Assembly (NCBI RefSeq): GCF_018885265.1
Contig: NZ_CP076538.1
Coordinates: forward strand, 1,896,001-1,960,000
DNA length: 64,000 nt
Direction of reading: 5' to 3'
From: Amycolatopsis aidingensis
Lineage (GTDB): Bacteria > Actinomycetota > Actinomycetes > Mycobacteriales > Pseudonocardiaceae
The position numbers and the translations under genes are program-made. Position 1 is the stretch's first letter. The number at the start of each line of letters is the position of its first letter. Positions 17,456-26,654 of the stretch are shown here, piece by piece. Below the pieces are notes generated by a model. The model was given only the letters and a program-made list of their open reading frames with translations, ran no database searches and was not told the origin of the DNA.

Positions 17456-18790
17456 TCAGTACAGCAGAAGTGCCATCGGCGTCACCAGAATCAGGGTGAG
17501 CACCACGCGCTGGAACCAGATCACGATCATCCGGGGCACCGAGATCGGGATGTCCGTCGCGACCACGCAGGGCACCAGGGCCGAGAAGAAGATGATCTGG
17601 GAAACGGAGACGACGGCCACGATGAATTTCACCGCGGCCGCGGATTCCACCACCAGCAGTGCGGGCAGGAACATCTCGGCCACCCCGACCGCCGAGGCTT
17701 TCGCGACCAGCAGCGGCTCCGGCGCCTGCATGATCCAGGCAACGGGATAGAAGGCGTAGCCGAGCCAGTCGAATACCGGGGTGTAGGTCGCCAGCACCAG
17801 GCCGAGCAGGCCGATCGACAGGATCGACGGCAGGATCGCCATCGTCATCAGCAGCCCGGCCTTGAGGTTGGTGGCGATGTTGCGGCCGAGGGACGGGGCC
17901 GTCGCGACGGTGTCCCTTGCCTCGCTCCACGCGCGCGCGACCCGCCGGCCGCGGTGGCCCTGTTCGGGCTGCGGCACCGTGCCGGCTACGTAGCTGTCGG
18001 TCACCTTGGCCAGCGGCCAGATCCGGACCGTGACCGCGGTGACCAGGAACGTGATCACCAGCGTGGTCCAGAAGTAGGTGTTCCAGCTGCCCATCAGGTC
18101 GAGCGTGCTCGCTACGACCACCATGAACGTCGCGGACACCGTGGAGAAGCCGGTCGCGATGATCGCGGCCTCCTTGCCGGAGTACTTGCCCTCCTTGTAC
18201 ACCCGGTTGGTGATCAGCAGCCCGAGCGAGTAGCTGCCGACGAAGGAGGCCACGGCGTCGATCGCGGAGCGGCCGGGGGTCCGCCATACCGGCCGCATCA
18301 CGGGCTGGAGCAGCACGCCGATGAACTCGAGCAGGCCGTAACCCACCAGCAGGGCGAGGAACACGGCGCCGATCGGCACCAGCAGCCCGACCGGGATGAC
18401 CAGCTTGTGCAGCAGGAACGGTCCCATGTCCGCGGCGAACAGCCAGGCCGGGCCGAGTTCGAACACCAGCATGAAGCCCACGATCAGGCCCACGACCTTG
18501 GCGATCGAGAACACCACGGAGACGGGGGAGCGGTTCCAGGTCCCGGAGACGAAGGGATGGACCGCTCCGGCGAGGATCACGGCCAGCGCCAGGTACGGCA
18601 GCACCCCCGGGATGGCCGTCTCCAGTGCGGTCACCAGGTGGTCCAGGATGATGGAGCTTTCCCCGTTCACCGGTATCGGCACGAAGAACACGAGGATGCC
18701 GAGCAGGCTGTAGACGAAGAACTTCCACATCGGCACGCCGGTGCCCGCCTCGTGGGTAGTGGGCTCGCCGCCCTGTCGTTCGGTCGCCAT
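17456..18790 (-). CDS. YjiH-family nucleoside-recognition (GATE) domain membrane protein
   Basis: The product is 444 aa with about ten hydrophobic segments. ATG 18790 has a strong GGAGGTGA site, and the frame upstream of it is unlikely to be coding. The order of segments matches the YjiH family: WKFFVYSLLGILVFFVPI, GSYSLGLLITNRVY, GFSTVSATFMVVVAS and a C-terminal AEMFLPALLVV/VSQIIFFSALVPC block. GATE-domain proteins are thought to be transporters with unknown ligands. It converges on the SpoU gene with only about 9 bp between stops. Confidence 0.75.
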   Translation of the reverse strand: MATERQGGEPTTHEAGTGVPMWKFFVYSLLGILVFFVPIPVNGESSIILDHLVTALETAIPGVLPYLALAVILAGAVHPFVSGTWNRSPVSVVFSIAKVVGLIVGFMLVFELGPAWLFAADMGPFLLHKLVIPVGLLVPIGAVFLALLVGYGLLEFIGVLLQPVMRPVWRTPGRSAIDAVASFVGSYSLGLLITNRVYKEGKYSGKEAAIIATGFSTVSATFMVVVASTLDLMGSWNTYFWTTLVITFLVTAVTVRIWPLAKVTDSYVAGTVPQPEQGHRGRRVARAWSEARDTVATAPSLGRNIATNLKAGLLMTMAILPSILSIGLLGLVLATYTPVFDWLGYAFYPVAWIMQAPEPLLVAKASAVGVAEMFLPALLVVESAAAVKFIVAVVSVSQIIFFSALVPCVVATDIPISVPRMIVIWFQRVVLTLILVTPMALLLY

Positions 18791-18928
18791 GGCTGTCACC
18801 TCCGTTCGATCGGCACAGCCTTGCACGAGACCTACCTGCGGAAAAACGCGACCAACGCCCAAGTTGTCCCAAATCCCAGACAGCAGGCCGGTACGGTTGG
18901 CTGATCGAGATCGTGGGGGAGTGGGCCG

Positions 18929-19921
18929 ATGCAGGCGAGCCGGATGCGGGCGTTGCTGGAGGCTGCGCGGGCGGGAGACGCGGACTCCTTCGGGCGGCTG
19001 GTCGATCCGTTCCGCGCCGAGTTGCACGCACACTGTTACCGGATGTTCGGCTCGGTGCACGACGCGGACGACGTGCTGCAGGAGACCCTGATCCGCGCGT
19101 GGCGCGGGCTGGCCGGGTTCGAGGACGGGGGTTCGGTGCGGCCCTGGCTGTACAAGATCGCGACGAACAGGTGCCTGACCCTGATCGAACGGCGCGGCCG
19201 CAGGGAACTGCCGACGGACTTCGGTCCGGGCGCCGCCCCGCCGACCGAGTCGGTATGGCTCGAGCCGTACCCGGACGACAGGCTGGGGCGGCCGGACGCC
19301 GATCCCGAGGCCCGTTACCTCTCCCTGGAGGCCGTCGAGCTGGCGTTCGTCGCCGCGCTACAGCATCTGCCGCCCCGCCAGCGGGCCGTGCTCGTGCTGC
19401 GGGAGGTGCTCGGCTTCCCCGCGGCCGAAACGGCGGGGCTGCTGGAGATCACGGTCGCCGCGGTCAACAGCGCGTTGCAGCGGGCCCGCCGGACCGTTGG
19501 CGAGCGCGGTCCGGGACACAGCCAGCGGGAGGTCCTGAGCGCGGTGGGCGAGGAGGGCGTCGGGGACCTGGCCGCGCGGTACGCGAGCGCATGGGAACTC
19601 GACGATGTGGATGGCATCGTGGCGCTGCTGACCGAGGACGCCAGGTACTCCATGCCGCCGCTGCCCGAATGGTACGAGGGCCGGGCGGACATCAGGGCGT
19701 TCCTGTTGGCGAAGCCGCTGACCATGCGGTGGCGGTTCCGGACGGCCCGGGCCAACGGGCAAATCGCCTTCGGGACGTACCGGTGGGACGAGGACATTTC
19801 CGCGTTTGTGCCCGGCGGCCTGGACCTGCTGGTGCTGCGGGGAACGCGGATCGCCGAGGTCGTCTCCTTCCTCACCGCCGAGTTCGGCCCGTTCGGCCTT
19901 CCGGAACGGATCCTGGACTGA
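18929..19921 (+). CDS. ECF sigma factor with C-terminal SnoaL-like domain (SigJ/SigG type)
   Basis: The product is 330 aa. Region 2 is clear ([27 protein letters not shown]), followed by region 4 ([38 protein letters not shown]). The last about 120 residues ([36 protein letters not shown]) form a SnoaL/NTF2-like domain of the kind that regulates ECF sigma factors of this group in the absence of an anti-sigma factor. No anti-sigma gene is adjacent, which fits. A separate SnoaL protein follows 83 bp downstream and is probably co-transcribed. Confidence 0.88.
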   Translation: MQASRMRALLEAARAGDADSFGRLVDPFRAELHAHCYRMFGSVHDADDVLQETLIRAWRGLAGFEDGGSVRPWLYKIATNRCLTLIERRGRRELPTDFGPGAAPPTESVWLEPYPDDRLGRPDADPEARYLSLEAVELAFVAALQHLPPRQRAVLVLREVLGFPAAETAGLLEITVAAVNSALQRARRTVGERGPGHSQREVLSAVGEEGVGDLAARYASAWELDDVDGIVALLTEDARYSMPPLPEWYEGRADIRAFLLAKPLTMRWRFRTARANGQIAFGTYRWDEDISAFVPGGLDLLVLRGTRIAEVVSFLTAEFGPFGLPERILD

Positions 19922-20004
19922 GTTCTCCCGGCGGGCGATGAGTTCGGCGGCTTCCGCGGGTTGTACCGGTGACAGCAATCCGAACCGCGAAAGGAAGCCG
20001 AGCG

Positions 20005-20409
20005 ATGACCGACGATGAGCAGCGGATCCGGACCCTGGTCGAGCAGTGGGCCGCGGCCGTGCACGCTGGCGATATGGACGGTGTAATGGCGGACCACGCC
20101 GAGGACATCGTGATGTTCGACGTCCCGCCGCCCCAGGCGGGCGTGCGCGGTATCGACGCCTACCGCGACAGCTGGCCGCCGTTCTTCCGGTGGCAGGCGC
20201 AGGGAGCCGTGTTCGAGATCGTCTCGCTGGAGGTCACGGCGGGTACGGACGTGGCGTTCGCGCACGCCCTGCTGCGCTGCGCAACCCCACAGGACCTCGC
20301 CGAGAACCCGGACAACCGGCTGCGGCTCACGCTGGGCCTGCGCAAGGAGCGGGACCGATGGGTCGTGGCACACGAGCACCACTCCTTCCCGCTGGCCATC
20401 GAGAACTAG
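20005..20409 (+). CDS. SnoaL-like (NTF2-fold) domain protein
   Basis: The product is 134 aa from ATG 20005 with AAGGAAG upstream. It has the pattern of small SnoaL/YybH-type proteins: IRTLVEQWAAAVHAGDMDGV, DHAEDIVMFDVPPP, GIDAYRDSW and a C-terminal WVVAHEHHSFP. Members act as small-molecule isomerases or hydrolases, or only bind ligands; no catalytic set can be assigned. It follows the ECF sigma gene and converges on the LLM oxidoreductase. Confidence 0.75.
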   Translation: MTDDEQRIRTLVEQWAAAVHAGDMDGVMADHAEDIVMFDVPPPQAGVRGIDAYRDSWPPFFRWQAQGAVFEIVSLEVTAGTDVAFAHALLRCATPQDLAENPDNRLRLTLGLRKERDRWVVAHEHHSFPLAIEN

Positions 20410-20422
20410 CGCCCCGGCCGGA

Positions 20423-21247
20423 TCAGCGGTAGGCGGCGCGGACCCGCGCGGCGAACTCGTAGTCGCGCCGCCAGTCCGTCCCGGTCGGGGCGAAGATCAC
20501 GCGCTCGGCCCCGGCCGCTTCGTAGGCCGCCAGCCGCTCGACGGTGCGTTGGGGGCTGGGATCGACCTCGGGTGCCACCACGGTCGCTTTGATCGCCGGG
20601 CGGGCTTGCCCGGCTGCGATGCTGCCGATCTCCGCGAGGCCAGCTGCGATCTCCTCGGGCGGTAGCCCGAGCGAGACCCAGCCGTCGCCGTACCGGGAGG
20701 CCCGGCGGCGCGCCGCCCGTCCATTGCCAGCCACCACCACGGGAGGCATGGCCGCACCCGGGGCCAGCGTGACTTTCACGCCGTCCTCCAGCGTGGTCTG
20801 CTTGCCGGTGACCAGGCTCGGCAGCACCTCCAGGGCAGCATCGGTGCGCTGACCTCGATCCTGGTAGGACATACCCGCCGCGCGCCACCCCAGGTCGCCA
20901 TGCGCTGGGTTGCCCGTGCCGACCCCCAGCACCAGCCGATCGCCCGAGACGTACTGCAGGGTGCTCACCTGTTTCGCGGCCCAGGCGACCGGCCGCAGGG
21001 CCAGCAGCATCACGTTGAAGCCCACCGTGATCCGATCCGTCACCGCGGCAGCCGTGGACAGGACCACGGTGCTGTCCAGGATCGGGGCACTCGCCAGCAC
21101 ATGGTCGGTGGACCAGATCGAGTCGAGTCCCAGTTCCTCGGCGAACCGAGCGCTCTCCCGCACATCGCCCAGGATCGGTTCGGCTGGGTCGGGCGTGGAT
21201 GTGGGCACGATGACGCCGATATCGATCGCCATGGCCATGACAAACAC
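20423..21247 (-). CDS. LLM-class (luciferase-like) F420/FMN-dependent oxidoreductase
   Basis: The product is up to 274 aa; ATG codons at 21247, 21238 and 21232 are all possible and none has a strong ribosome site. The TIM-barrel flavin/F420 pattern is present: ARFAEELGLDSIWSTDHVL, LVLGVGTGNPAHGDLGWRAAG and GDGWVSLGLPPEEI. In actinomycetes most relatives use F420. The substrate is unknown. It lies 46 bp downstream of, and in the same direction as, the DUF222-HNH gene. Confidence 0.8.
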   Translation of the reverse strand: MFVMAMAIDIGVIVPTSTPDPAEPILGDVRESARFAEELGLDSIWSTDHVLASAPILDSTVVLSTAAAVTDRITVGFNVMLLALRPVAWAAKQVSTLQYVSGDRLVLGVGTGNPAHGDLGWRAAGMSYQDRGQRTDAALEVLPSLVTGKQTTLEDGVKVTLAPGAAMPPVVVAGNGRAARRRASRYGDGWVSLGLPPEEIAAGLAEIGSIAAGQARPAIKATVVAPEVDPSPQRTVERLAAYEAAGAERVIFAPTGTDWRRDYEFAARVRAAYR

Positions 21248-21292
21248 GGGACGCGGCGGTCTTATTCCGTGCTACGCAGCGGGTCGAGGTGT

Positions 21293-22543
21293 TCATGCGC
21301 CCTCCTTTCCTTGGCGGTGGAGGAGGTTGCGTCTGGGTCTTCGCTCGGGGTCCAGGAACGCGGGTGGGATGAACTCTGGCAACCCGTTGCGTATGCGCAT
21401 CGACCAGTCGGTGTGGTGGATGAGGTTGTGGTGGTACCAGCACAGCAGGGTGAGGTTGTGCAGGGCGGTGGGTCCTCCGAGGGCCCAGGGGATGACGTGG
21501 TGGGCCTGGCATTGTTTGGGTTTTCTGCGGCAGCCGGGGAAGGTGCATCCGCGGTCCCGCAAAATCAAAGCCCTGCGGATGGCCAGGGGTACGGTGCGGG
21601 TGCGTTGTCCGATGTCGAGGATCTCGCCTTTGCCGCCCAGCACCGCGGGCACGAGGTAGGAGTCGCAGGCCATGCGCCGGATTTGGGCGGCGGAGTAGGA
21701 CTCCTGCCCGTGCAGGAGCCCGTATCCGGTGCCGTGCTTGAGGTCGTCGAGGGTGATGGTCACCATGACGGTGAAGGGTTCGCCCGCCTCGGTGGGTCCT
21801 TCCTCCGGGCACCCGGCCGCCACGCGCAGCACGTCGGCGAACGCGTCCCCCTGGCGCTGGAACTTGCTCCGGCGATCCGGCTCCTCTTTCGTGCCGGAGG
21901 GTTTCGCCCGGGGTTCGATCAGCCCGGTCAGTACCGCCGCGGTTTCGGCGTCCAAATCGAAGGTGCCGCGTAACCGCCCACCCCGGGTCTCCCGCCAGTC
22001 CAGGTGCCGTTCCGGCCGCGCCAGTTCCTCCTCGCTCGGTGGATTCCCGTCCTGGTCCAGGCGGGCCAGGATCTCCCGGCCCAGGGTGGTGACGGTGTGG
22101 GGTTCGTACTCCCGCGCCGCCTTGGTCAGCAGCGCTTCGGCGTGTTCCCGGTCGGGCAGGCTGACCGGCTGGGGGAAGCGGGTGATGGTGGCGCGGATGG
22201 TCTCGATGTGTTCCGGCCCGATGGCTCCTTCGGCCGCGGCGGCGCCGACCTCGGGCAGGTCCGGCTCCAAAGGTATGCCACCCGGGCCGTAGCGCCGCAC
22301 CACCGCCCGCGCATGCGCCACCCGCTGGCGGGCGTCGTAGGCGTTGACCCGCAGCATTTCTCGCGTCAACGTCGGCAGGTCGCGATACCCCTTGCTGTTC
22401 GCGGTGCCGCGCCCGTCCAACTCGGCCAGGGCCGCCAGCTCCCGCGCATAGTCAGCTCGCCGCTGCTGTTCGAGTTCGCCCAGCGCGGTCAGGAGTTCCT
22501 CCTCGCTCATGCGGGAGGTGTCGATGCCGAAAGTCCTGGTCAC
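21293..22543 (-). CDS. DUF222 / HNH endonuclease domain protein (13E12 type)
   Basis: The product is 416 aa. The N-terminal about 280 residues are of the DUF222 type (ELAALAELDGRG, DARQRVAHARAVV, RGTFDLDAETAAVL). The C-terminus has an HNH nuclease: CTFPGCRRKPKQCQAHHVIPW with a zinc-like C-x4-C pattern, then NLTLLCWYHHNLIHH. These proteins are abundant in actinomycetes, often as multiple copies, and relate to the mycobacterial 13E12 repeat family. Whether they are mobile nucleases or something else is unsettled. It sits 83 bp from a tRNA gene. Confidence 0.88.
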   Translation of the reverse strand: MTRTFGIDTSRMSEEELLTALGELEQQRRADYARELAALAELDGRGTANSKGYRDLPTLTREMLRVNAYDARQRVAHARAVVRRYGPGGIPLEPDLPEVGAAAAEGAIGPEHIETIRATITRFPQPVSLPDREHAEALLTKAAREYEPHTVTTLGREILARLDQDGNPPSEEELARPERHLDWRETRGGRLRGTFDLDAETAAVLTGLIEPRAKPSGTKEEPDRRSKFQRQGDAFADVLRVAAGCPEEGPTEAGEPFTVMVTITLDDLKHGTGYGLLHGQESYSAAQIRRMACDSYLVPAVLGGKGEILDIGQRTRTVPLAIRRALILRDRGCTFPGCRRKPKQCQAHHVIPWALGGPTALHNLTLLCWYHHNLIHHTDWSMRIRNGLPEFIPPAFLDPERRPRRNLLHRQGKEGA

Positions 22544-22626
22544 AACCCCACAGTACCGCGTAATCGCTCATGTGTTCGATACACGATCGGGTGACTAGTC
22601 AGGGTGAGCGCTCGCGGCGCGACTTG

Positions 22627-22700
22627 TGGGCCCGGTGAGACTCGAACTCACACTGGCATGGACCTAAACCATGTGCCTCTGCCAATTGGGCTACGGGCCC
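22627..22700 (-). tRNA. tRNA with UAG anticodon (Leu, CUA) but class I body
   Basis: The sequence folds as a clean cloverleaf. There is a 7-bp acceptor stem (GGGCCCG/CGGGCCC), a D-arm with GG in the loop, and a 5-bp anticodon stem (CATGG/CCATG). The anticodon loop is TTTAGGT, so the anticodon is UAG (genomic 22664-22666). The variable loop has 5 nt, and the T-arm is GTGAG-TTCGAGT-CTCAC. The discriminator is A and CCA is not encoded. UAG reads the leucine codon CUA, yet bacterial tRNA-Leu normally has a long variable arm, which is absent here. Confidence 0.85.
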
Positions 22701-22830
22701 TCCGCAGAAAGCTTAGCTGTTGCACGTGACTACATCGTCGGCCTGGCCGATGTCGGGTCCGATCAGGCCGTGTTCTACCGTTGACCCCCTGCGAAGGCAG
22801 GCTTGGCGCACGAGAGCACGGGAGGACACC

Positions 22831-23052
22831 TTGGCCCGCGACCCGGACACCATCGAGCGCGACATCGAGCAGGCGCGGGAGGCGCTGGCCTCCACGCTTG
22901 ACGAGCTCGGTACCAAGGCGAACCCGAAGCGGCTCGCGGACAACGCCAAGACCACGGCGCTGGCCAAGCTCGAGGAGCCCAAGGTCAAGTACCCGCTGAT
23001 CGGGGCGGGTGTGCTCGTCGGCCTGTTGCTGGTGCGCAAGCTCCTGCGCTGA
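22831..23052 (+). CDS. DUF3618 domain membrane-associated small protein
   Basis: The product is 73 aa, starting at TTG 22831 with GGGAGGA 4-10 bases upstream; no ATG or GTG fits. It reads RDPDTIERDIEQAREALAS and LDELGTKANPKRL, the DUF3618 signature, and ends in one hydrophobic helix (YPLIGAGVLVGLLLV) with basic residues after it. Such proteins are small membrane-anchored helical proteins of unknown role, common in actinomycetes. It is convergent with the next gene. Confidence 0.85.
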   Translation: MARDPDTIERDIEQAREALASTLDELGTKANPKRLADNAKTTALAKLEEPKVKYPLIGAGVLVGLLLVRKLLR

Positions 23053-23071
23053 CGACCGGACTCGGACCTGC

Positions 23072-23584
23072 TCAGCGGCTCGCCGGCTGGGCGTCCTTCT
23101 CCGCGTTCTGCTGTGGGTCCTTGGTCAGCTCCTTGGTCGGGACCGTGGGCTTGCCCGAGGTGGCCTGCTGGCCTTCGGCATTGAGCTGCTGCGGCAGCTC
23201 CGGCTGGTCCTGCTCCTCGTCCTGCGAGTCCTGTGAATCCTGGGATTCCTTCGCGTCGTCCTGGGACTCCGGAGTCGCGTCGTCCTCGGTTTCCGTGGTT
23301 TCGGCCGCATCCTGCTGCGGCTCCTCGGCCTCCTGCTCGGCGGGCGTCCTTGCCAGCCGGGCGGTCATGTACGCCGTGGTGAACTCCAGCGCGCTCCCGT
23401 CGAGCAGGTGCACGACCGTGGTGCCCTTGCCGTCCGGGCCGAGCTCCTCGACCAGCTGGTCCGCCCGGTCCCGGGCCGCGATGATGCCGGGTGCCCGCGC
23501 GGTCAGTTCCTTGCCGAGGCCGGAGACCGTGATCGACCAGTCCTTGTCTTCGCGCACATAGGTCGCCGTGATCGCTTCTGCCAT
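23072..23584 (-). CDS. HicB-like N-terminal domain with long acidic Q/E/D-rich tail, hypothetical
   Basis: The product is 170 aa from ATG 23584 with GAGGGGTGAG upstream. Residues 1-80 (ITATYVREDKDWSITVSGLG, GIIAARDRADQLVEEL) look like the small HicB-type fold found in many actinobacterial proteins. Residues about 85-170 are low-complexity, dominated by E, Q, D and S (repeats such as SQDSQDSQDEEQDQ), and are probably disordered. No HicA toxin is adjacent, so a toxin-antitoxin role is not supported. Confidence 0.6.
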   Translation of the reverse strand: MAEAITATYVREDKDWSITVSGLGKELTARAPGIIAARDRADQLVEELGPDGKGTTVVHLLDGSALEFTTAYMTARLARTPAEQEAEEPQQDAAETTETEDDATPESQDDAKESQDSQDSQDEEQDQPELPQQLNAEGQQATSGKPTVPTKELTKDPQQNAEKDAQPASR

Positions 23585-23777
23585 CCGTCTCACCCCTCTC
23601 ACTTTCGGCCTGTCCACAGTCTTGGACCACGTAACCGTGGTCACATGACGCCAAGACGCGAACAACCCGATCGGATGTAGCCGCTTGACGGCGTCGCTGA
23701 CCTCTGTATCGCACAGATTGATGTAGCAATACAGCAATGTGTCGCGCGTTACTCTCCGTATGGCAAAGCCGTCGCGC

Positions 23778-24410
23778 TCAGTTGCCTGCGCGGTAGCGCA
23801 GCCCGTTCCACACCATGTCCATGGCGTAGTCGGTCGCCAGCTCGGGAGTGACCTCCTCGTGCCGCTCGCACCAGTTGGCCATGCGCTCGCAGGCGCCCAC
23901 GACGAACTCCGCGGACGCCTCCACCTGCAACCGCGGTGAGCTGGTGAAATACCCGCTCATCAGCGCCGCGATGAGGTCGGTCTGCTGCTGCCGGGTCGCC
24001 TCGATCTCGTCCGCGGCCGAGGTACCGAGCAGGGTCATCTCCTGGCGCAGCAGCGACCACGCCTGCCGATGTTCGCGAATGAACACGAAGTAGGCGTGCA
24101 GTCCCCTGCGGATCGCCTCCTCCGCGTTGGCCGCCCCGGTGACCGCACGCTCGGTCACGTTGCGTAGCTCCGCCCGGGACTGCCGGATGCAGGCGAGCAG
24201 CAACCCCTCCTTGGAGTGGAAGTACTCGTAGAGCATCGGCTTGGACACCCCGACCCGCTCCGCGATCTCGTCCATCGACGCCGTCGCGTAGCCGAACTCG
24301 GCGAACACGGCCTCCGCCGTCTCGATCATCTGACGCTCGCGCTCGGCCCTTGGCATGCGCTTGCGCTTCGGCCGGGCCTCGCTTTCCGGGGTGACTGCCA
24401 CGACATCCAC
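23778..24410 (-). CDS. TetR-family transcriptional regulator
   Basis: The product is 210 aa. The N-terminal helix-turn-helix reads AEAVFAEFGYATASMDEIA and GVSKPMLYEYFHSKEGLLL, standard for TetR. The C-terminal domain has a hydrophobic ligand-binding pattern. It is divergent from the flavin monooxygenase with 70 bp between the starts. It therefore probably represses that gene and itself; the gap holds GTAACCTACTACCAGTAA, a candidate operator. Confidence 0.88.
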   Translation of the reverse strand: MDVVAVTPESEARPKRKRMPRAERERQMIETAEAVFAEFGYATASMDEIAERVGVSKPMLYEYFHSKEGLLLACIRQSRAELRNVTERAVTGAANAEEAIRRGLHAYFVFIREHRQAWSLLRQEMTLLGTSAADEIEATRQQQTDLIAALMSGYFTSSPRLQVEASAEFVVGACERMANWCERHEEVTPELATDYAMDMVWNGLRYRAGN

Positions 24411-24419
24411 CCTACCGGA

Positions 24420-24446
24420 AGTAACCTACTACCAGTAAGATGGACT
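24420..24446. promoter_or_regulatory. candidate TetR operator in divergent promoter
   Basis: The 70-bp gap between the TetR and monooxygenase starts contains AAGTAACCTACTACCAGTAA, an AT-rich, repeat-like sequence unlike the surrounding DNA. Its core GTAACCTAC recurs at about 41584-41592 upstream of the acyl-CoA ligase gene. Binding is inferred from position and this recurrence. Confidence 0.35.
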
Positions 24447-24480
24447 TCGGGTAACAGGAAACGGCATGGAGGACGGGTAG

Positions 24481-25998
24481 ATGGGCAACCGCACCGAAGC
24501 TGGTGTGATCATTGTCGGCACGGGTTTCTCCGGGCTCGGCATGGCGATCCAGCTCCGCAAGGAGGGCCGCGAGGACTTCGTGATCCTGGAGAAGGCACAG
24601 GACGTCGGCGGGACCTGGCGGGACAACACGTATCCCGGCTGCGCCTGTGACATTCAGTCGCATATGTACTCCTTCTCCTTCGAGCAGAACCCGGACTGGT
24701 CCCGGTCCTTCTCCCCGCAGCAGGAGATCTGGGACTACATGCGCAGGGTGGCGCGCAAGTACGACCTGTACCGCTTCATCCGGTTCGGCCAGGAGATGAC
24801 CGGCGCGCACTGGGACTCCGAGCAGCACCGCTGGCAGGTCACCAGCGCGAACGGTGACACCTTCTTCGGCCGGTTCCTGGTCTCCGGCGTCGGTGCCCTG
24901 CACATCCCGCAGATCCCGAAGCTGCCGGGGATCGAGCGATTCGAGGGCAGGTCCTTCCACTCCGCCGAGTGGGACCACGACTATGACCTGCGTGGCAAGA
25001 AGGTCGCGGTGGTCGGCACCGGCGCCAGCGCGGTCCAGTTCGTGCCGCAGATCGCCAAGGACGTCGAGCGGCTCACCCTGTTCCAGCGCACGCCGCCGTG
25101 GATCATGCCCAAGCCCGACCACGCCATGCCGCGCTGGGCCAGGACGCTGTTCAACCGCGTGCCCGGTGTCCAGCGGCTGTACCGCAACGCCCTGTACTGG
25201 ATGCTCGAGGTCCGCGCGGTGGGCTTCAACGGCCACCCCGGGCTGATGAAGCTGGGGGAGAAGCTGGCCAAGCGGAACATCGACAAGCACGTCAAGGACC
25301 GCGACCTGCGCCGCAAGCTCACCCCGGACTACACCATGGGCTGCAAGCGGGTGCTGATCTCCAATGACTACTACCCCTCGCTGACCAGGGACAACGTCGA
25401 GGTGAACACCGAGGGGATCCGCGAGGTCACCGAGCACGGCGTGATCGACTCGACCGGTACCGAGCACCAGGTGGACGCGATCATCTTTGGCACCGGCTTC
25501 CACGTCACGGATGCCTTCGACGAGCTGGACGTCACCGGGGTCGGCGGCAGGCAGCTCGCCAAGGAGTGGGCCGACCACGGTATGCAGACCTACATGGGGA
25601 TCAACGTCGCCGGGTTCCCCAACCTCTTCTTCCTGCTCGGCCCGAACACCGGGCTCGGGCACAACTCGGTGGTGTTCATGATCGAGTCCCAGATTCGCTA
25701 TGTCGCCGACGCCATCCGGATGGTGGAGCAATCCGGGGCGGCGGCCGTGGACGTGCGGCAGGAGGCGCAGGAGCGGTTCAACACCGAGATCCAGCAGAAG
25801 CTGCACAAGGGCGTGTGGACCCAGGGCGGCTGCACGAGCTGGTACCTGGACGCCATGGGCGTGAACCGGACCGTGTGGCCCGGCTTCACCTGGCGCTACT
25901 GGATGCAGACCCGCAAGCTCAAGGCCGGGGACTTCGAGCTGGTCGGCCGCACCAGCACCGCCAACGGGCAGGCAGCGGCCGAGCGAGTGCCTGCTTAG
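24481..25998 (+). CDS. flavin-containing monooxygenase, Baeyer-Villiger type
   Basis: The product is 505 aa. It has an FAD motif GTGFSG at 13-18, GGTWRDNTYPGCACD, the Baeyer-Villiger fingerprint FEGRSFHSAEW at 154-164 (F-x-G-x3-H-x3-W) and the NADPH motif GTGASAVQ. Such enzymes insert oxygen into ketones or oxidise heteroatoms, using NADPH and O2. The divergent TetR gene probably controls it. Its stop overlaps the stop of the convergent HTH gene. The substrate is unknown. Confidence 0.88.
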   Translation: MGNRTEAGVIIVGTGFSGLGMAIQLRKEGREDFVILEKAQDVGGTWRDNTYPGCACDIQSHMYSFSFEQNPDWSRSFSPQQEIWDYMRRVARKYDLYRFIRFGQEMTGAHWDSEQHRWQVTSANGDTFFGRFLVSGVGALHIPQIPKLPGIERFEGRSFHSAEWDHDYDLRGKKVAVVGTGASAVQFVPQIAKDVERLTLFQRTPPWIMPKPDHAMPRWARTLFNRVPGVQRLYRNALYWMLEVRAVGFNGHPGLMKLGEKLAKRNIDKHVKDRDLRRKLTPDYTMGCKRVLISNDYYPSLTRDNVEVNTEGIREVTEHGVIDSTGTEHQVDAIIFGTGFHVTDAFDELDVTGVGGRQLAKEWADHGMQTYMGINVAGFPNLFFLLGPNTGLGHNSVVFMIESQIRYVADAIRMVEQSGAAAVDVRQEAQERFNTEIQQKLHKGVWTQGGCTSWYLDAMGVNRTVWPGFTWRYWMQTRKLKAGDFELVGRTSTANGQAAAERVPA

Positions 25999-26543
25999 CT
26001 GTACTCGGCGAGGTTGTGCAGCCGGGCGGCCAGGTCGCCCGGCTCCAACCCGCAGAGCTCGGCCATCCAGCTGATCGCGGCCCGGTCGAGCTGCACCTCC
26101 GCGACCGTGCCCACGCTCTGCCGTAGCCGGTCCTCGGCCCACCGGCGCATCGGCAGCAGCTCGGGCGCGGCGTTCGCCACCAGGGTGGGCAGGTGCACGC
26201 GCACCCTCCCCGGCTCGTCGGTGAACATCCGCCGGTGCACCCTGCCGATCAGATCCTGTGGTGGCTCGTCCATCGCCACGCACAGCTCGATCAGCCGAAC
26301 CACTGAACACTGCCGCGTGCCCAGCTCGTAGGTCGCCAGCGTCTGCAGGGATATCTCGCTCTGCAGACGCTCCTTCAGCTCCTTGCGGGTCCATCCGCGC
26401 CGCTTGCGGAGCTTGCGCAGCTCCTCGCCGAGCGCGCGCTGATATGCCTCCCCGTCTATCCGCACTCGTCGTCCCCTGCCTGTACCGCGTGTTGTATCGC
26501 ACTCCCGCGGTAGCTCCACCGGTTGAATGCGAGCCTGGTTCAT
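25995..26543 (-). CDS. XRE-type helix-turn-helix regulator
   Basis: The product is about 182 aa from ATG 26543. GTG 26465, which would begin at RIDGEAYQRALGEEL, is an equally good start because homologues I recall begin near there. The HTH is GEELRKLRKRRGWTRKELKERL with SLQTLATYELGTRQCS. The C-terminal half (WAEDRLRQSV, ISWMAELCGL) is helical without a known ligand domain. Its target is unknown. It is convergent with the monooxygenase. Confidence 0.75.
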   Translation of the reverse strand: MNQARIQPVELPRECDTTRGTGRGRRVRIDGEAYQRALGEELRKLRKRRGWTRKELKERLQSEISLQTLATYELGTRQCSVVRLIELCVAMDEPPQDLIGRVHRRMFTDEPGRVRVHLPTLVANAAPELLPMRRWAEDRLRQSVGTVAEVQLDRAAISWMAELCGLEPGDLAARLHNLAEYS

Positions 26544-26654
26544 GTGAATGAAAGTCGGCAGGGGCGGGTTCATTACGCGGTTTGCCCGACTTATTGGCCC
26601 GAGATCAGAAACTACTCCGAACGGAGTAGCGCGGTGGAGTCCGAAAGGCAGAGA

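Noticed and set aside
23072..23584. HicA-HicB toxin-antitoxin pair
   Set aside because: Only a HicB-like fold is suggested, and the neighbouring DUF3618 gene is not a HicA nuclease. The long acidic tail is also atypical.
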